A stretch of 64,000 bases of DNA, taken from contig NZ_CADFGE010000001.1 of assembly GCF_902833645.1 (NCBI RefSeq), forward strand, positions 682,001-746,000, given 5' to 3'. This DNA comes from Paraburkholderia fungorum (GTDB taxonomy: Bacteria; Pseudomonadota; Gammaproteobacteria; Burkholderiales; Burkholderiaceae). Position numbers and translations under genes: made by a program. Every line of letters starts with the position of its first letter. Position 1 is the stretch's first letter. Positions 12,536-19,230 of this stretch are shown piece after piece. The notes beneath the pieces were generated by a model. The model saw nothing but the letters and a program-made list of their open reading frames with translations. It did not search any database and was not told the origin of the DNA.

Positions 12536-13183
12536 ATGAATAAACTTTCAAAGCTCGCGTTCATTGCAGCTACCGCAGTTATGGCTGCATCCGCCATGGC
12601 GCAATCGGTGCCGGCGTCGCGACAAGCCACGAACGACAACTGGGTGAATGGTACCGGCGAATACGTGTGGATGAACGGCACGAACGAGCTTTGCTGGCGC
12701 GATGCATTCTGGACGCCGGCAACGGCCAACGCAAAGTGCGATGGCGCCCTGGTTGCCCAGGCTCCGACCCCGCCGGCTCCGGTCGCACCTGCACCGGCTA
12801 TTACGAGCCAAAAGATTACGTATCAAGCTGACGCTCTGTTCGACTTCGACAAGGCTATCCTGAAGCCGGCTGGCAAGGAAAAGCTGGACGATCTGGCATC
12901 GAAGATCGGCGCGCTGAACCTGGAAGTCGTCGTCGCAACGGGTTACACGGACCGTATCGGTTCGGACAAGTACAACGACCGTCTGTCGCTGCGCCGTGCT
13001 CAAGCTGTCAAGGCATACCTGGTCAGCAAGGGCATCGAATCCAACCGTATCTATACGGAAGGCAAGGGCAAGCGCAACCCGGTCACGACCGGTTGCAACC
13101 AGAAGAACCACAAGCAACTCATCGCCTGCCTCGCACCGGATCGTCGCGTGGAAGTCGAAGTTGTCGGTACTTCGAAGCAGTAA
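12536..13183 (+). CDS. ompA: OmpA-family outer-membrane/peptidoglycan-binding protein
   Basis: Links the outer membrane to peptidoglycan. The 215-residue precursor has a Sec signal peptide (MNKLSKLAFIAATAVMAASA, cleavage after AMA), a short N-terminal domain containing two cysteines, a Pro/Ala linker around residues 80-92 (APTPPAPVAPAPA), and a C-terminal OmpA domain from about residue 95. That domain carries TGYTDRIGSDKYNDRLSLRR and DRRVEVEV, the motifs that bind diaminopimelate. At this size there is no 8-stranded beta-barrel like that of E. coli OmpA, so it is a small OmpA-like protein. A strong hairpin terminator follows. Divergent from gyrA. Confidence 0.9.
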   Translation: MNKLSKLAFIAATAVMAASAMAQSVPASRQATNDNWVNGTGEYVWMNGTNELCWRDAFWTPATANAKCDGALVAQAPTPPAPVAPAPAITSQKITYQADALFDFDKAILKPAGKEKLDDLASKIGALNLEVVVATGYTDRIGSDKYNDRLSLRRAQAVKAYLVSKGIESNRIYTEGKGKRNPVTTGCNQKNHKQLIACLAPDRRVEVEVVGTSKQ

Positions 13184-13205
13184 GCTACAAATTACCGCAG
13201 CATCA

Positions 13206-13232
13206 AAGCCCCGCTTCGGCGGGGCTTTTTTT
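13206..13232 (+). terminator. rho-independent terminator after ompA
   Basis: Perfect 9-bp stem AAGCCCCGC / GCGGGGCTT with a TTCG tetraloop, followed by seven T residues; 22 bp after the ompA stop. Confidence 0.93.
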
Positions 13233-13394
13233 ATGCCGCTGGCGCCGCTCGCCTCCTCCTCCGAGCGCGCCTGAATTGCCGCAACAGCACGCGCCAGCCA
13301 TCGCGCGGCATTTTGCCGCCCCGCCGCTCGGCCTATATACTCAGGGTTTATCCTCGAGCGCCCGCTCAACGCTCTCATCGAGGCAGCTTCCGCC

Positions 13395-14093
13395 ATGACC
13401 AACGCCGATCCCCACGAACTGCAGAAATTCAGCGACCTTGCACATCGTTGGTGGGACCCGAATGCCGAATTCAAACCCCTGCACGAACTCAATCCGATCC
13501 GCCTGGGGTGGATCGACGCGCACGCGCATCTCGCCGGCAAGACCGTGCTGGATATCGGCTGCGGCGGCGGCATTCTGACGGAGTCGATGGCGGGATTGGG
13601 GGCGCACGTAAAAGGAATCGACCTGTCGAGCCAGGCGCTCGGCGTGGCGGATCTTCACAGCCTTGAAAGCGGTGTAACCGTCAGTTACGAAGAAATCGCG
13701 GCTGAGGCGCTCGCGGCTCGCGAACCAGGCACGTACGACGTCGTCACCTGCATGGAAATGCTCGAACACGTGCCTCAACCGGCAGCCATCGTCGAGGCGT
13801 GCAAGACATTGGTGAAACCGGGCGGGTGGGTATTCTTCTCCACGCTCAACCGCAACGTGAAGTCCTATCTGTTCGCGGTCATTGGCGCCGAATATATCGC
13901 GCGGATGTTGCCCAAGGGCACTCATGACTACGCGCGCTTCATCCGCCCGTCGGAACTGGCGAGCTTCGTGCGCGCCGCCGGCCTGCGCACCGCCGATATC
14001 AAAGGTATCGTTTATAACCCGCTCAGCAAGCATTTCACGCTGTCCGACGACACGAGCGTGAACTACATGCTCGCCTGCCGCCGCGACGCCTGA
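13395..14093 (+). CDS. ubiG: ubiquinone biosynthesis O-methyltransferase
   Basis: SAM-dependent enzyme that performs both O-methylations in ubiquinone synthesis (2-polyprenyl-6-hydroxyphenol and demethylubiquinol). The 232-residue protein shows the family N-terminus ([20 protein letters not shown]), the SAM motif [21 protein letters not shown], motif [17 protein letters not shown], and [16 protein letters not shown]. It is followed after 30 bp by gph, so the two are likely cotranscribed, an arrangement common in beta- and gammaproteobacteria. Confidence 0.96.
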   Translation: MTNADPHELQKFSDLAHRWWDPNAEFKPLHELNPIRLGWIDAHAHLAGKTVLDIGCGGGILTESMAGLGAHVKGIDLSSQALGVADLHSLESGVTVSYEEIAAEALAAREPGTYDVVTCMEMLEHVPQPAAIVEACKTLVKPGGWVFFSTLNRNVKSYLFAVIGAEYIARMLPKGTHDYARFIRPSELASFVRAAGLRTADIKGIVYNPLSKHFTLSDDTSVNYMLACRRDA

Positions 14094-14123
14094 TCCCCGA
14101 CCTGCCCGGACTCAAGCCACTCA

Positions 14124-14837
14124 ATGAGCGATCCTACGCCCCTGCCCCAACGCGAAGACAACGAGGACGCCCTCGGTCTTTGCCAGGCTGTCCTGTTCGA
14201 CCTCGACGGCACGCTGGCCGACACCGCGCCCGATCTGGCGGCCGCCGTCAACAAAATGCGCCACGATCGCAACCTTGAAATGGTGCCGCTCGAAGACCTG
14301 CGACCGCTCGCGTCGGCGGGTGCGCGCGGGCTGATCGGCGGAGCCTTCGGCATCGGTCCGCAAGACCATGAGTTCGCGTCGATGCGCGAGGAGTTTCTCG
14401 CCAATTACGAAGCGGACTTGTGCATCGAGACCACGCTGTTTCCCGGCATTCCCGAGTTGCTCGACGACCTCGATGCACGGGGCGTGCGCTGGGGCATCGT
14501 GACAAACAAGGCGGCAAGGCTCACCGAGCCGCTAGTTGCGCTACTGGGCCTCGAAGAGCGCGCCGGCTGTGTGGTAAGCGGCGACACGACGCCCCATTCG
14601 AAACCGCACCCCGCACCCTTGCTACACGCGGCACGCGAGTTGGATGTGGTGCCGGAACGCATTGTCTACGTCGGCGACGACTTGCGCGACGTACAGGCAG
14701 GTTTCGCGGCCGGCATGAAGACCATCGCGGCCGCCTACGGTTATTGCGGCAACGACATTCCGCCCACGCAATGGCACGCGCAACACGTCGTGCAATCACC
14801 CGCTGAATTGCTGAGGCTGCTACGCGATATCGACTGA
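14124..14837 (+). CDS. gph: phosphoglycolate phosphatase (HAD superfamily)
   Basis: Removes phosphate from 2-phosphoglycolate, a DNA-repair and photorespiration-type by-product. The 237-residue protein has HAD motif I FDLDGTLADT (nucleophile Asp in DLDGT) at residues ~30-40, motif II GIVTNKAARLTEPL, and motif III/IV VYVGDDLRDVQAGFAAGM. The cap domain lies between motifs I and II, as in the GPH subfamily. It follows ubiG by 30 bp. A related HAD phosphatase specificity such as MupP cannot be fully excluded from sequence alone. Confidence 0.85.
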   Translation: MSDPTPLPQREDNEDALGLCQAVLFDLDGTLADTAPDLAAAVNKMRHDRNLEMVPLEDLRPLASAGARGLIGGAFGIGPQDHEFASMREEFLANYEADLCIETTLFPGIPELLDDLDARGVRWGIVTNKAARLTEPLVALLGLEERAGCVVSGDTTPHSKPHPAPLLHAARELDVVPERIVYVGDDLRDVQAGFAAGMKTIAAAYGYCGNDIPPTQWHAQHVVQSPAELLRLLRDID

Positions 14838-15005
14838 TCGTACAAACGGACCCGGCGCACTGAACGTAGCGCAGCACTTTGCGGCTTCACTGCGGCAACG
14901 CCGCAGCGCTACCGGAACAGCAAGACAGCGAAGCAATCAGACAGGACGTGGCTGTCAAACTATTGTAAAATGCTCGTTGGCCCAGATTTTTGGGCAACGA
15001 ACCGC

Positions 15006-15375
15006 GGGGGCGACCTGGTTTCGACAGGGGTTGCGAAGCGGCTAGGGCATACCGAGGACCCGTCACCTCGTTAATCAATGGGAAAAACGTAACTGCAAAC
15101 GACGAAACGTTCGCACTGGCAGCCTAAGGGCCGCCGTCCTCTGCCTAGTTCACTGACGGGCTAGAGTCGCAAGACCGGTAGCAATACCGACAGAGGTCAT
15201 ATACGTCAGATAAGCCTTGGCGGCGTCACGACGCCCGGGTCGAAAACTTAGTGAATCGCCGTCACGCAGCGTGTTCGTCCGCGTCGTGGTGGTTAAATCA
15301 AATGACAGAACTAAGTATGTAGAACTAGTCGTAGAGTGCTTCTGGACGCGGGTTCGATTCCCGCCGCCTCCACCA
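15006..15375 (+). ncRNA. ssrA: transfer-messenger RNA (tmRNA)
   Basis: Rescues stalled ribosomes and tags the nascent peptide. The 5' end GGGGGCGACC pairs with CGCCTCC before the encoded CCA (15373-15375), forming the acceptor stem with one G-U pair. The T-arm GGTTCGATTCC lies just upstream of the 3' end. The resume codon GCA at 15095-15097 opens a tag frame ANDETFALAA ending at TAA 15125-15127. Size (370 nt) is normal for a one-piece tmRNA. A strong terminator follows at 15411. No integrase or repeated 3' end was seen nearby, although tmRNA genes are common integration sites. Confidence 0.97.
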
Positions 15376-15410
15376 AACACCTTGCACGTAGTAGCAGCAA
15401 AGTTTTACCA

Positions 15411-15446
15411 AGAACCCCGGCGGCGTAAGGCTCTCGGGGTTTTTTG
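15411..15446 (+). terminator. rho-independent terminator after tmRNA
   Basis: Stem AACCCCG (15413-15419) / CGGGGTT (15435-15441), then six T residues. Confidence 0.85.
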
Positions 15447-15484
15447 TTGCCGGCGCCGCGAAGCTCGCAATAGAACGCCGCAAA

Positions 15485-15510
15485 CAAAAACGCCGGCAGC
15501 ATGCCGGCGT
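15485..15510 (-). terminator. rho-independent terminator of the small secreted-protein gene
   Basis: Perfect 9-bp stem ACGCCGGCA (15490-15498) / TGCCGGCGT (15502-15510) with a three-base loop. On the minus strand it is followed by TTTTTG, so it mainly serves the gene ending at 15575. Confidence 0.85.
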
Positions 15511-15574
15511 TTCAATCAACCAAAAGCAGAACCCAAAGACGAACCGCGCAAGCAAAAACCGCTAGCTCGCGCGC

Positions 15575-15841
15575 TTACTCGTCTTTAGGGCATTGCAAAT
15601 TACACCCATTCGGATCGCCATTGTCGCCGCGCTTGCGCATGGCCGACTTCTTGTCGGACTGGTATTTGTCCGAGGGCGCCGATGCTGCGAATGGCAGTTG
15701 CGGATGCTCGGCAAGACGGAACTGATCTTGCAGAATGCCGCCCGGCACACCCGGCGAATTCTGGGCGAAGGCAACCGAAGCGGTAGCGAGCAGCACCGTG
15801 GCCGCGGCGGCGGCAGCACATGCGTGAAGAAGAACTTTCAT
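15575..15841 (-). CDS. small secreted protein of unknown function
   Basis: An 88-residue ORF with a clear Sec signal peptide (hydrophobic core AAAAAATVLLATASVAFA, cleavage after AFA). The mature part of about 61 residues is hydrophilic, carries KSAMRKRGDNGDPNG near its end, and has two cysteines close together in CNLQC before the C-terminus. It has its own terminator just downstream and is convergent with tmRNA. No family was recognised. The signal peptide and terminator make it a credible gene; its function is unknown. Confidence 0.7.
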   Translation of the reverse strand: MKVLLHACAAAAAATVLLATASVAFAQNSPGVPGGILQDQFRLAEHPQLPFAASAPSDKYQSDKKSAMRKRGDNGDPNGCNLQCPKDE

Positions 15842-15948
15842 ATCGATTCAGCGCGGCACAGCGCGCGGTCAAGGCGTAAGCGGAAAGCTAGATTATCCCA
15901 AACGAACGCCTCACGCAGTGACCGCCACATTAAATAGTTTACGGTCGC

Positions 15949-17028
15949 TTACAGCGCCGGTGGGCCGAGCCCGGTTTCGAGATCGAGCAGCTTGCCGCAG
16001 TCGTGCGGATCGTAGCCTTCGAGCTGGTCGACGTTATGCCGGAATGCGGCGCCGCGCAGCAGATCGATCACGGTTGCGAGCGGCGTGCGCTCGAGCCGGG
16101 TGCGGTCGCAGGCGAAGTAATAGTCTTCGTCGACAATCGGAATGAAGTCGAGCCCAAAGTGATGCGCCGCCGGCTCGACGCCGAAACCCACATCCGCCAT
16201 GCCACTGGCCACGAACGCCGCGATCGCCGAGTGCGTGAGTTCCGTCGATGCATACCCGTTGACACGGTCCGGATCGACCCCGACCTTGCGTAGCGCGAGG
16301 TCGAGCAACATGCGCGTGCCGGAACCAGGCTGACGATTGACGAAGCGAATATCGTCGCGCGCGAGGTCGCCCAGGCCGCCGATTCCCTTCGGATTCCCCT
16401 TGCCAAGAAAGAGACCCTGCTTGCGCCTCGTCAGGTGTACGAGCACGTGACGCTGCGGATCGAGCCAGCGCCGGTAGGTATCGGCACAGACCGCGCGAAA
16501 TTCGCCCAGCGGTAAGTGGAAACCAGCCAGATCGCATTCGCCACGAGCGAGCGCACTCACCGCGTCCGCGCTGTCGCGGTATTTGATATCGACCGGCAGA
16601 TCGTTCGCGACCAGCGCCGTCACCAGCGCCGCCACGGCGTAACCGTGCGACGCATAGATCCTCACGTCGTCGGCGGCCGGCGCGAGCCACCGGTTCAGAT
16701 CGCTGGCGACTTCGCTCGCCAGCGCCTGCATATTGCCGTCGAGCCGCTCGCCGCACAGACGCTGCGCGCGCAACACGGCCTGCCCAAGTTCGGACAGCAC
16801 CGAGCCACGCCCGCGCTCCTTCGCGATTAGCGGACCACCCAAACGTTCCTCGATGCTGCGCAACAAACCCCATGCGTGACGGTAGGACAAACCCTTAAGC
16901 GTCGCCGCCTGCGCGATGCTGCCGGATTCGTCCACCAGCGCAAGGAGCGGCACGACGTCGGACAGGCTTGCCTCACGGCCATCCGGGCCCTTCACGACCA
17001 GCTGCGCCTGACACTCGATTCGGATCAT
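15949..17028 (-). CDS. fdsR: ModE/LysR-like regulator of the formate dehydrogenase operon
   Basis: A 359-residue transcription factor. Residues ~20-85 form a ModE-type winged helix (VVPLLALVDESGSIAQAATL, YRHAWGLLRSIEERLGG). Residues ~110-330 form a periplasmic-binding-protein-like sensor domain (YASHGYAVAALVTALVAND, RQPGSGTRMLLDLALRKVGV, FVASGMADVGFGVEPAAHHF). This is the architecture of regulators placed divergently from fds operons, called FdsR in Cupriavidus. It is divergent from fdsG with a 134-bp gap, so it most likely controls that operon. The effector (formate, molybdate or molybdopterin-related) is not evident. Confidence 0.8.
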   Translation of the reverse strand: MIRIECQAQLVVKGPDGREASLSDVVPLLALVDESGSIAQAATLKGLSYRHAWGLLRSIEERLGGPLIAKERGRGSVLSELGQAVLRAQRLCGERLDGNMQALASEVASDLNRWLAPAADDVRIYASHGYAVAALVTALVANDLPVDIKYRDSADAVSALARGECDLAGFHLPLGEFRAVCADTYRRWLDPQRHVLVHLTRRKQGLFLGKGNPKGIGGLGDLARDDIRFVNRQPGSGTRMLLDLALRKVGVDPDRVNGYASTELTHSAIAAFVASGMADVGFGVEPAAHHFGLDFIPIVDEDYYFACDRTRLERTPLATVIDLLRGAAFRHNVDQLEGYDPHDCGKLLDLETGLGPPAL

Positions 17029-17162
17029 ATATGCTTAACCATTTCCTATTGCACGAGGCGTATCACCCGCCTATTGTTCGGCTATCCCATATCGAATATA
17101 CGAAGCATAAGTGCACGCATTATGAATAACAAGTGCATATATGTCTTTGGAGGAGCCCCCAC
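17029..17162. promoter_or_regulatory. fdsR-fdsG divergent control region
   Basis: A 134-bp AT-rich gap between the two starts. It contains two direct copies of AAGTGCA (17109-17115 and 17131-17137), 22 bp (two helical turns) apart, and an inverted pair TATGCTT (17030-17036) / AAGCATA (17103-17109). These are reasonable operator candidates for the adjacent regulator; binding is inferred only from position. The RBS GGAGGAG at 17149-17155 lies 7 nt from the TTG start of fdsG. Confidence 0.5.
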
Positions 17163-17648
17163 TTGGACGATTCCATCGCCGTCGCGCCGGAACAACTCGT
17201 GCAGCGTCACGCGCAGCCCGGCAGGTCGCTGCTAGCGGTATTGCACGCGATTCAGGACGAGCTCGGCTACGTACCCGCCGACACAGTCGCGCCTCTCGCG
17301 CGCGCCATGAACCTGTCGCGCGCGGAAGTGCACGGCGTCATCACCTACTACCACCACTTCCGCACGCAACCTGCGGCGCCCGTGACGGTACAACTGTGCC
17401 GCGCCGAAGCCTGCCGCAGCATGGGCACCGAGGCGCTCGCGCAGCATATCGAGGCGCACACCGGCTGCCGTTTTGACGCCGAGCATCATGACGGTGCGGC
17501 AGTCGAACTGGAATCGGTATATTGCCTCGGCCAATGCGCACTGTCGCCGGCGCTGATGCTCAACGGCACGCTGCACGCGAAAGTCACGCCCCAAAAATTC
17601 GACACGCTGTTCGCGGCCGCCAATAAATGCGTGGAGGTTACGGCATGA
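17163..17648 (+). CDS. fdsG: NAD-dependent formate dehydrogenase, gamma subunit
   Basis: NuoE-like thioredoxin-fold [2Fe-2S] subunit of the soluble molybdenum formate dehydrogenase; it passes electrons between the FdsA iron-sulfur chain and FdsB. The cluster ligands are visible as CRAEAC and CLGQC. The start is taken as TTG at 17163-17165 because GGAGGAG lies 7 nt upstream and the protein then begins (M)DDSIAVAPEQLVQRH, the normal length of 161 residues; an upstream ATG in the same frame (17133) has no RBS. The gene overlaps fdsB by 4 bp (ATGA), so the two are translationally coupled. Confidence 0.93.
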   Translation: MDDSIAVAPEQLVQRHAQPGRSLLAVLHAIQDELGYVPADTVAPLARAMNLSRAEVHGVITYYHHFRTQPAAPVTVQLCRAEACRSMGTEALAQHIEAHTGCRFDAEHHDGAAVELESVYCLGQCALSPALMLNGTLHAKVTPQKFDTLFAAANKCVEVTA

Positions 17649-19216
17649 CACGCATCTACGTTCCCTGCGATTCGTCGGCGCTTGCGCTAGGCGCCGATGC
17701 CCTCGCTCAAGCCATCGAAGCCGAAGCGGCCCGCCGCGGCATTGCCATCGAACTGGTTCGCAACGGCTCGCGCGGTTTGCTGTGGCTCGAACCGCTCGTG
17801 GAAGTTGCCACGGCTGAAGGCCGCGTCGGCTATGCGAACGTCGAAGAAAGCGATGTTGCCGCGCTCTTCGACGCCGGTTTTATCGAAGGCGGCGAGCACG
17901 CCAGCCGTGTCGGTGTGGTCGATGAAATACCGTATCTGAAGAAGCAGCAGCGCCTGACCTTCGCGCGCATCGGCATCACCGACCCGCTTTCCATCGACGA
18001 CTACATCGCCCACGGCGGCCTCGAGGGCCTCAAGCAGGCCCTGGAAACCGACGGCGACGCCGCCTGTGAAGCGCTGATCGAATCCGGCCTGCGCGGTCGC
18101 GGTGGCGCGGCCTTCCCCGCCGGCATCAAATGGCGCACCGTGCGCGGCGCCAAAGCGGCGCAGAAATACATCGTCTGCAATGCCGACGAAGGCGATTCCG
18201 GCACTTTCTCCGATCGCCTCGTGATGGAAAGCGATCCGTACGTGCTGATCGAAGGGATGATCATCGCGGGCATCGTCACCGGCGCGACGGTCGGCTACAT
18301 CTACGTACGCAGCGAATATCCGCACTCGATCGCAACGCTCGAAGCTGCGATCGCGAAAGCACGCGCCGCCGGCTGGCTCGGCGACAGCGTGCTCGGCTCG
18401 GCGGCGCACCGCTTCGAACTGTTCGTGGCGAAAGGCGCCGGCGCTTATGTATGCGGCGAGGAAACCGCGCTGCTCGAATCGCTCGAGGGCAAACGCGGCA
18501 TCGTGCGCGCCAAGCCGCCCGTGCCGGCGCTAGTCGGCCTGTACGGCCAGCCGACGGTGATCAACAACGTCATCACGCTCGCGACGGTGCCGATCATCTT
18601 CGCGCGCGGCGCCGCGTTCTACAAAGATTTCGGTATGGGCCGCTCGCGCGGCACGCTGCCGTTCCAGCTCGCCGGCAATGTGAAGCAAGGCGGCCTGGTC
18701 GAGCTCGCGTTCGGCGTCACGCTGCGTGAGCTGCTATACGACTATGGCGGCGGCACGGCAAGCGGACGCCCCGCGCGCGCGGTGCAGGTCGGCGGTCCGC
18801 TCGGCACGTATCTGCCGGAAAGCCAGTGGGACATCCCCATGGACTACGAAGCATATGCAGCCGTCGGCGCGGTGGTCGGCCACGGCGGCATCGTCGTGCA
18901 TGACGACACCTCGAATCTCGCCGAACTCGCGCAATACGCGATGCACTTCTGCGCGCTCGAATCGTGCGGCAAATGCACGCCGTGCCGGATCGGCTCGACG
19001 CGCGGCGTCGAAGTGATCGGACGGATCCGCAACGGCGATACGTCCACGCGGCAAGTGCAGTTGCTGCGCGATCTTTGCGACACGATGGTGTCCGGTTCGC
19101 TCTGCGCGATGGGCGGCATGACGCCGTTCCCGGTGTTGTCAGCGCTCGACCATTTCCCCGAAGACTTCGGTCTCGACAACGTACACGACCTCGCGCCCAA
19201 AGCGGCTGCGGCCTGA
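17645..19216 (+). CDS. fdsB: NAD-dependent formate dehydrogenase, beta subunit
   Basis: NuoF-like flavoprotein subunit that holds FMN and a [4Fe-4S] cluster and reduces NAD. The 523-residue protein has an N-terminal region of about 110 residues resembling a fused thioredoxin-like domain, then the FMN/NADH-binding stretch GLRGRGGAAFPAGIKWRTVR, the acidic NADH loop NADEGDSGTFSDR, YVCGEETALLESLEGKRG, and the C-terminal cluster motif SCGKCTPCRIGS. The ATG at 17645 overlaps the fdsG stop. fdsA follows after 14 bp. Confidence 0.95.
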   Translation: MTRIYVPCDSSALALGADALAQAIEAEAARRGIAIELVRNGSRGLLWLEPLVEVATAEGRVGYANVEESDVAALFDAGFIEGGEHASRVGVVDEIPYLKKQQRLTFARIGITDPLSIDDYIAHGGLEGLKQALETDGDAACEALIESGLRGRGGAAFPAGIKWRTVRGAKAAQKYIVCNADEGDSGTFSDRLVMESDPYVLIEGMIIAGIVTGATVGYIYVRSEYPHSIATLEAAIAKARAAGWLGDSVLGSAAHRFELFVAKGAGAYVCGEETALLESLEGKRGIVRAKPPVPALVGLYGQPTVINNVITLATVPIIFARGAAFYKDFGMGRSRGTLPFQLAGNVKQGGLVELAFGVTLRELLYDYGGGTASGRPARAVQVGGPLGTYLPESQWDIPMDYEAYAAVGAVVGHGGIVVHDDTSNLAELAQYAMHFCALESCGKCTPCRIGSTRGVEVIGRIRNGDTSTRQVQLLRDLCDTMVSGSLCAMGGMTPFPVLSALDHFPEDFGLDNVHDLAPKAAAA

Positions 19217-19230
19217 CCCAGGAGCCTCAC

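Noticed and set aside
15006..15600. Possible genomic island inserted at the tmRNA gene
   Set aside because: No integrase, no second copy of the tmRNA 3' end, and the downstream genes look like normal chromosomal genes with terminators in place.
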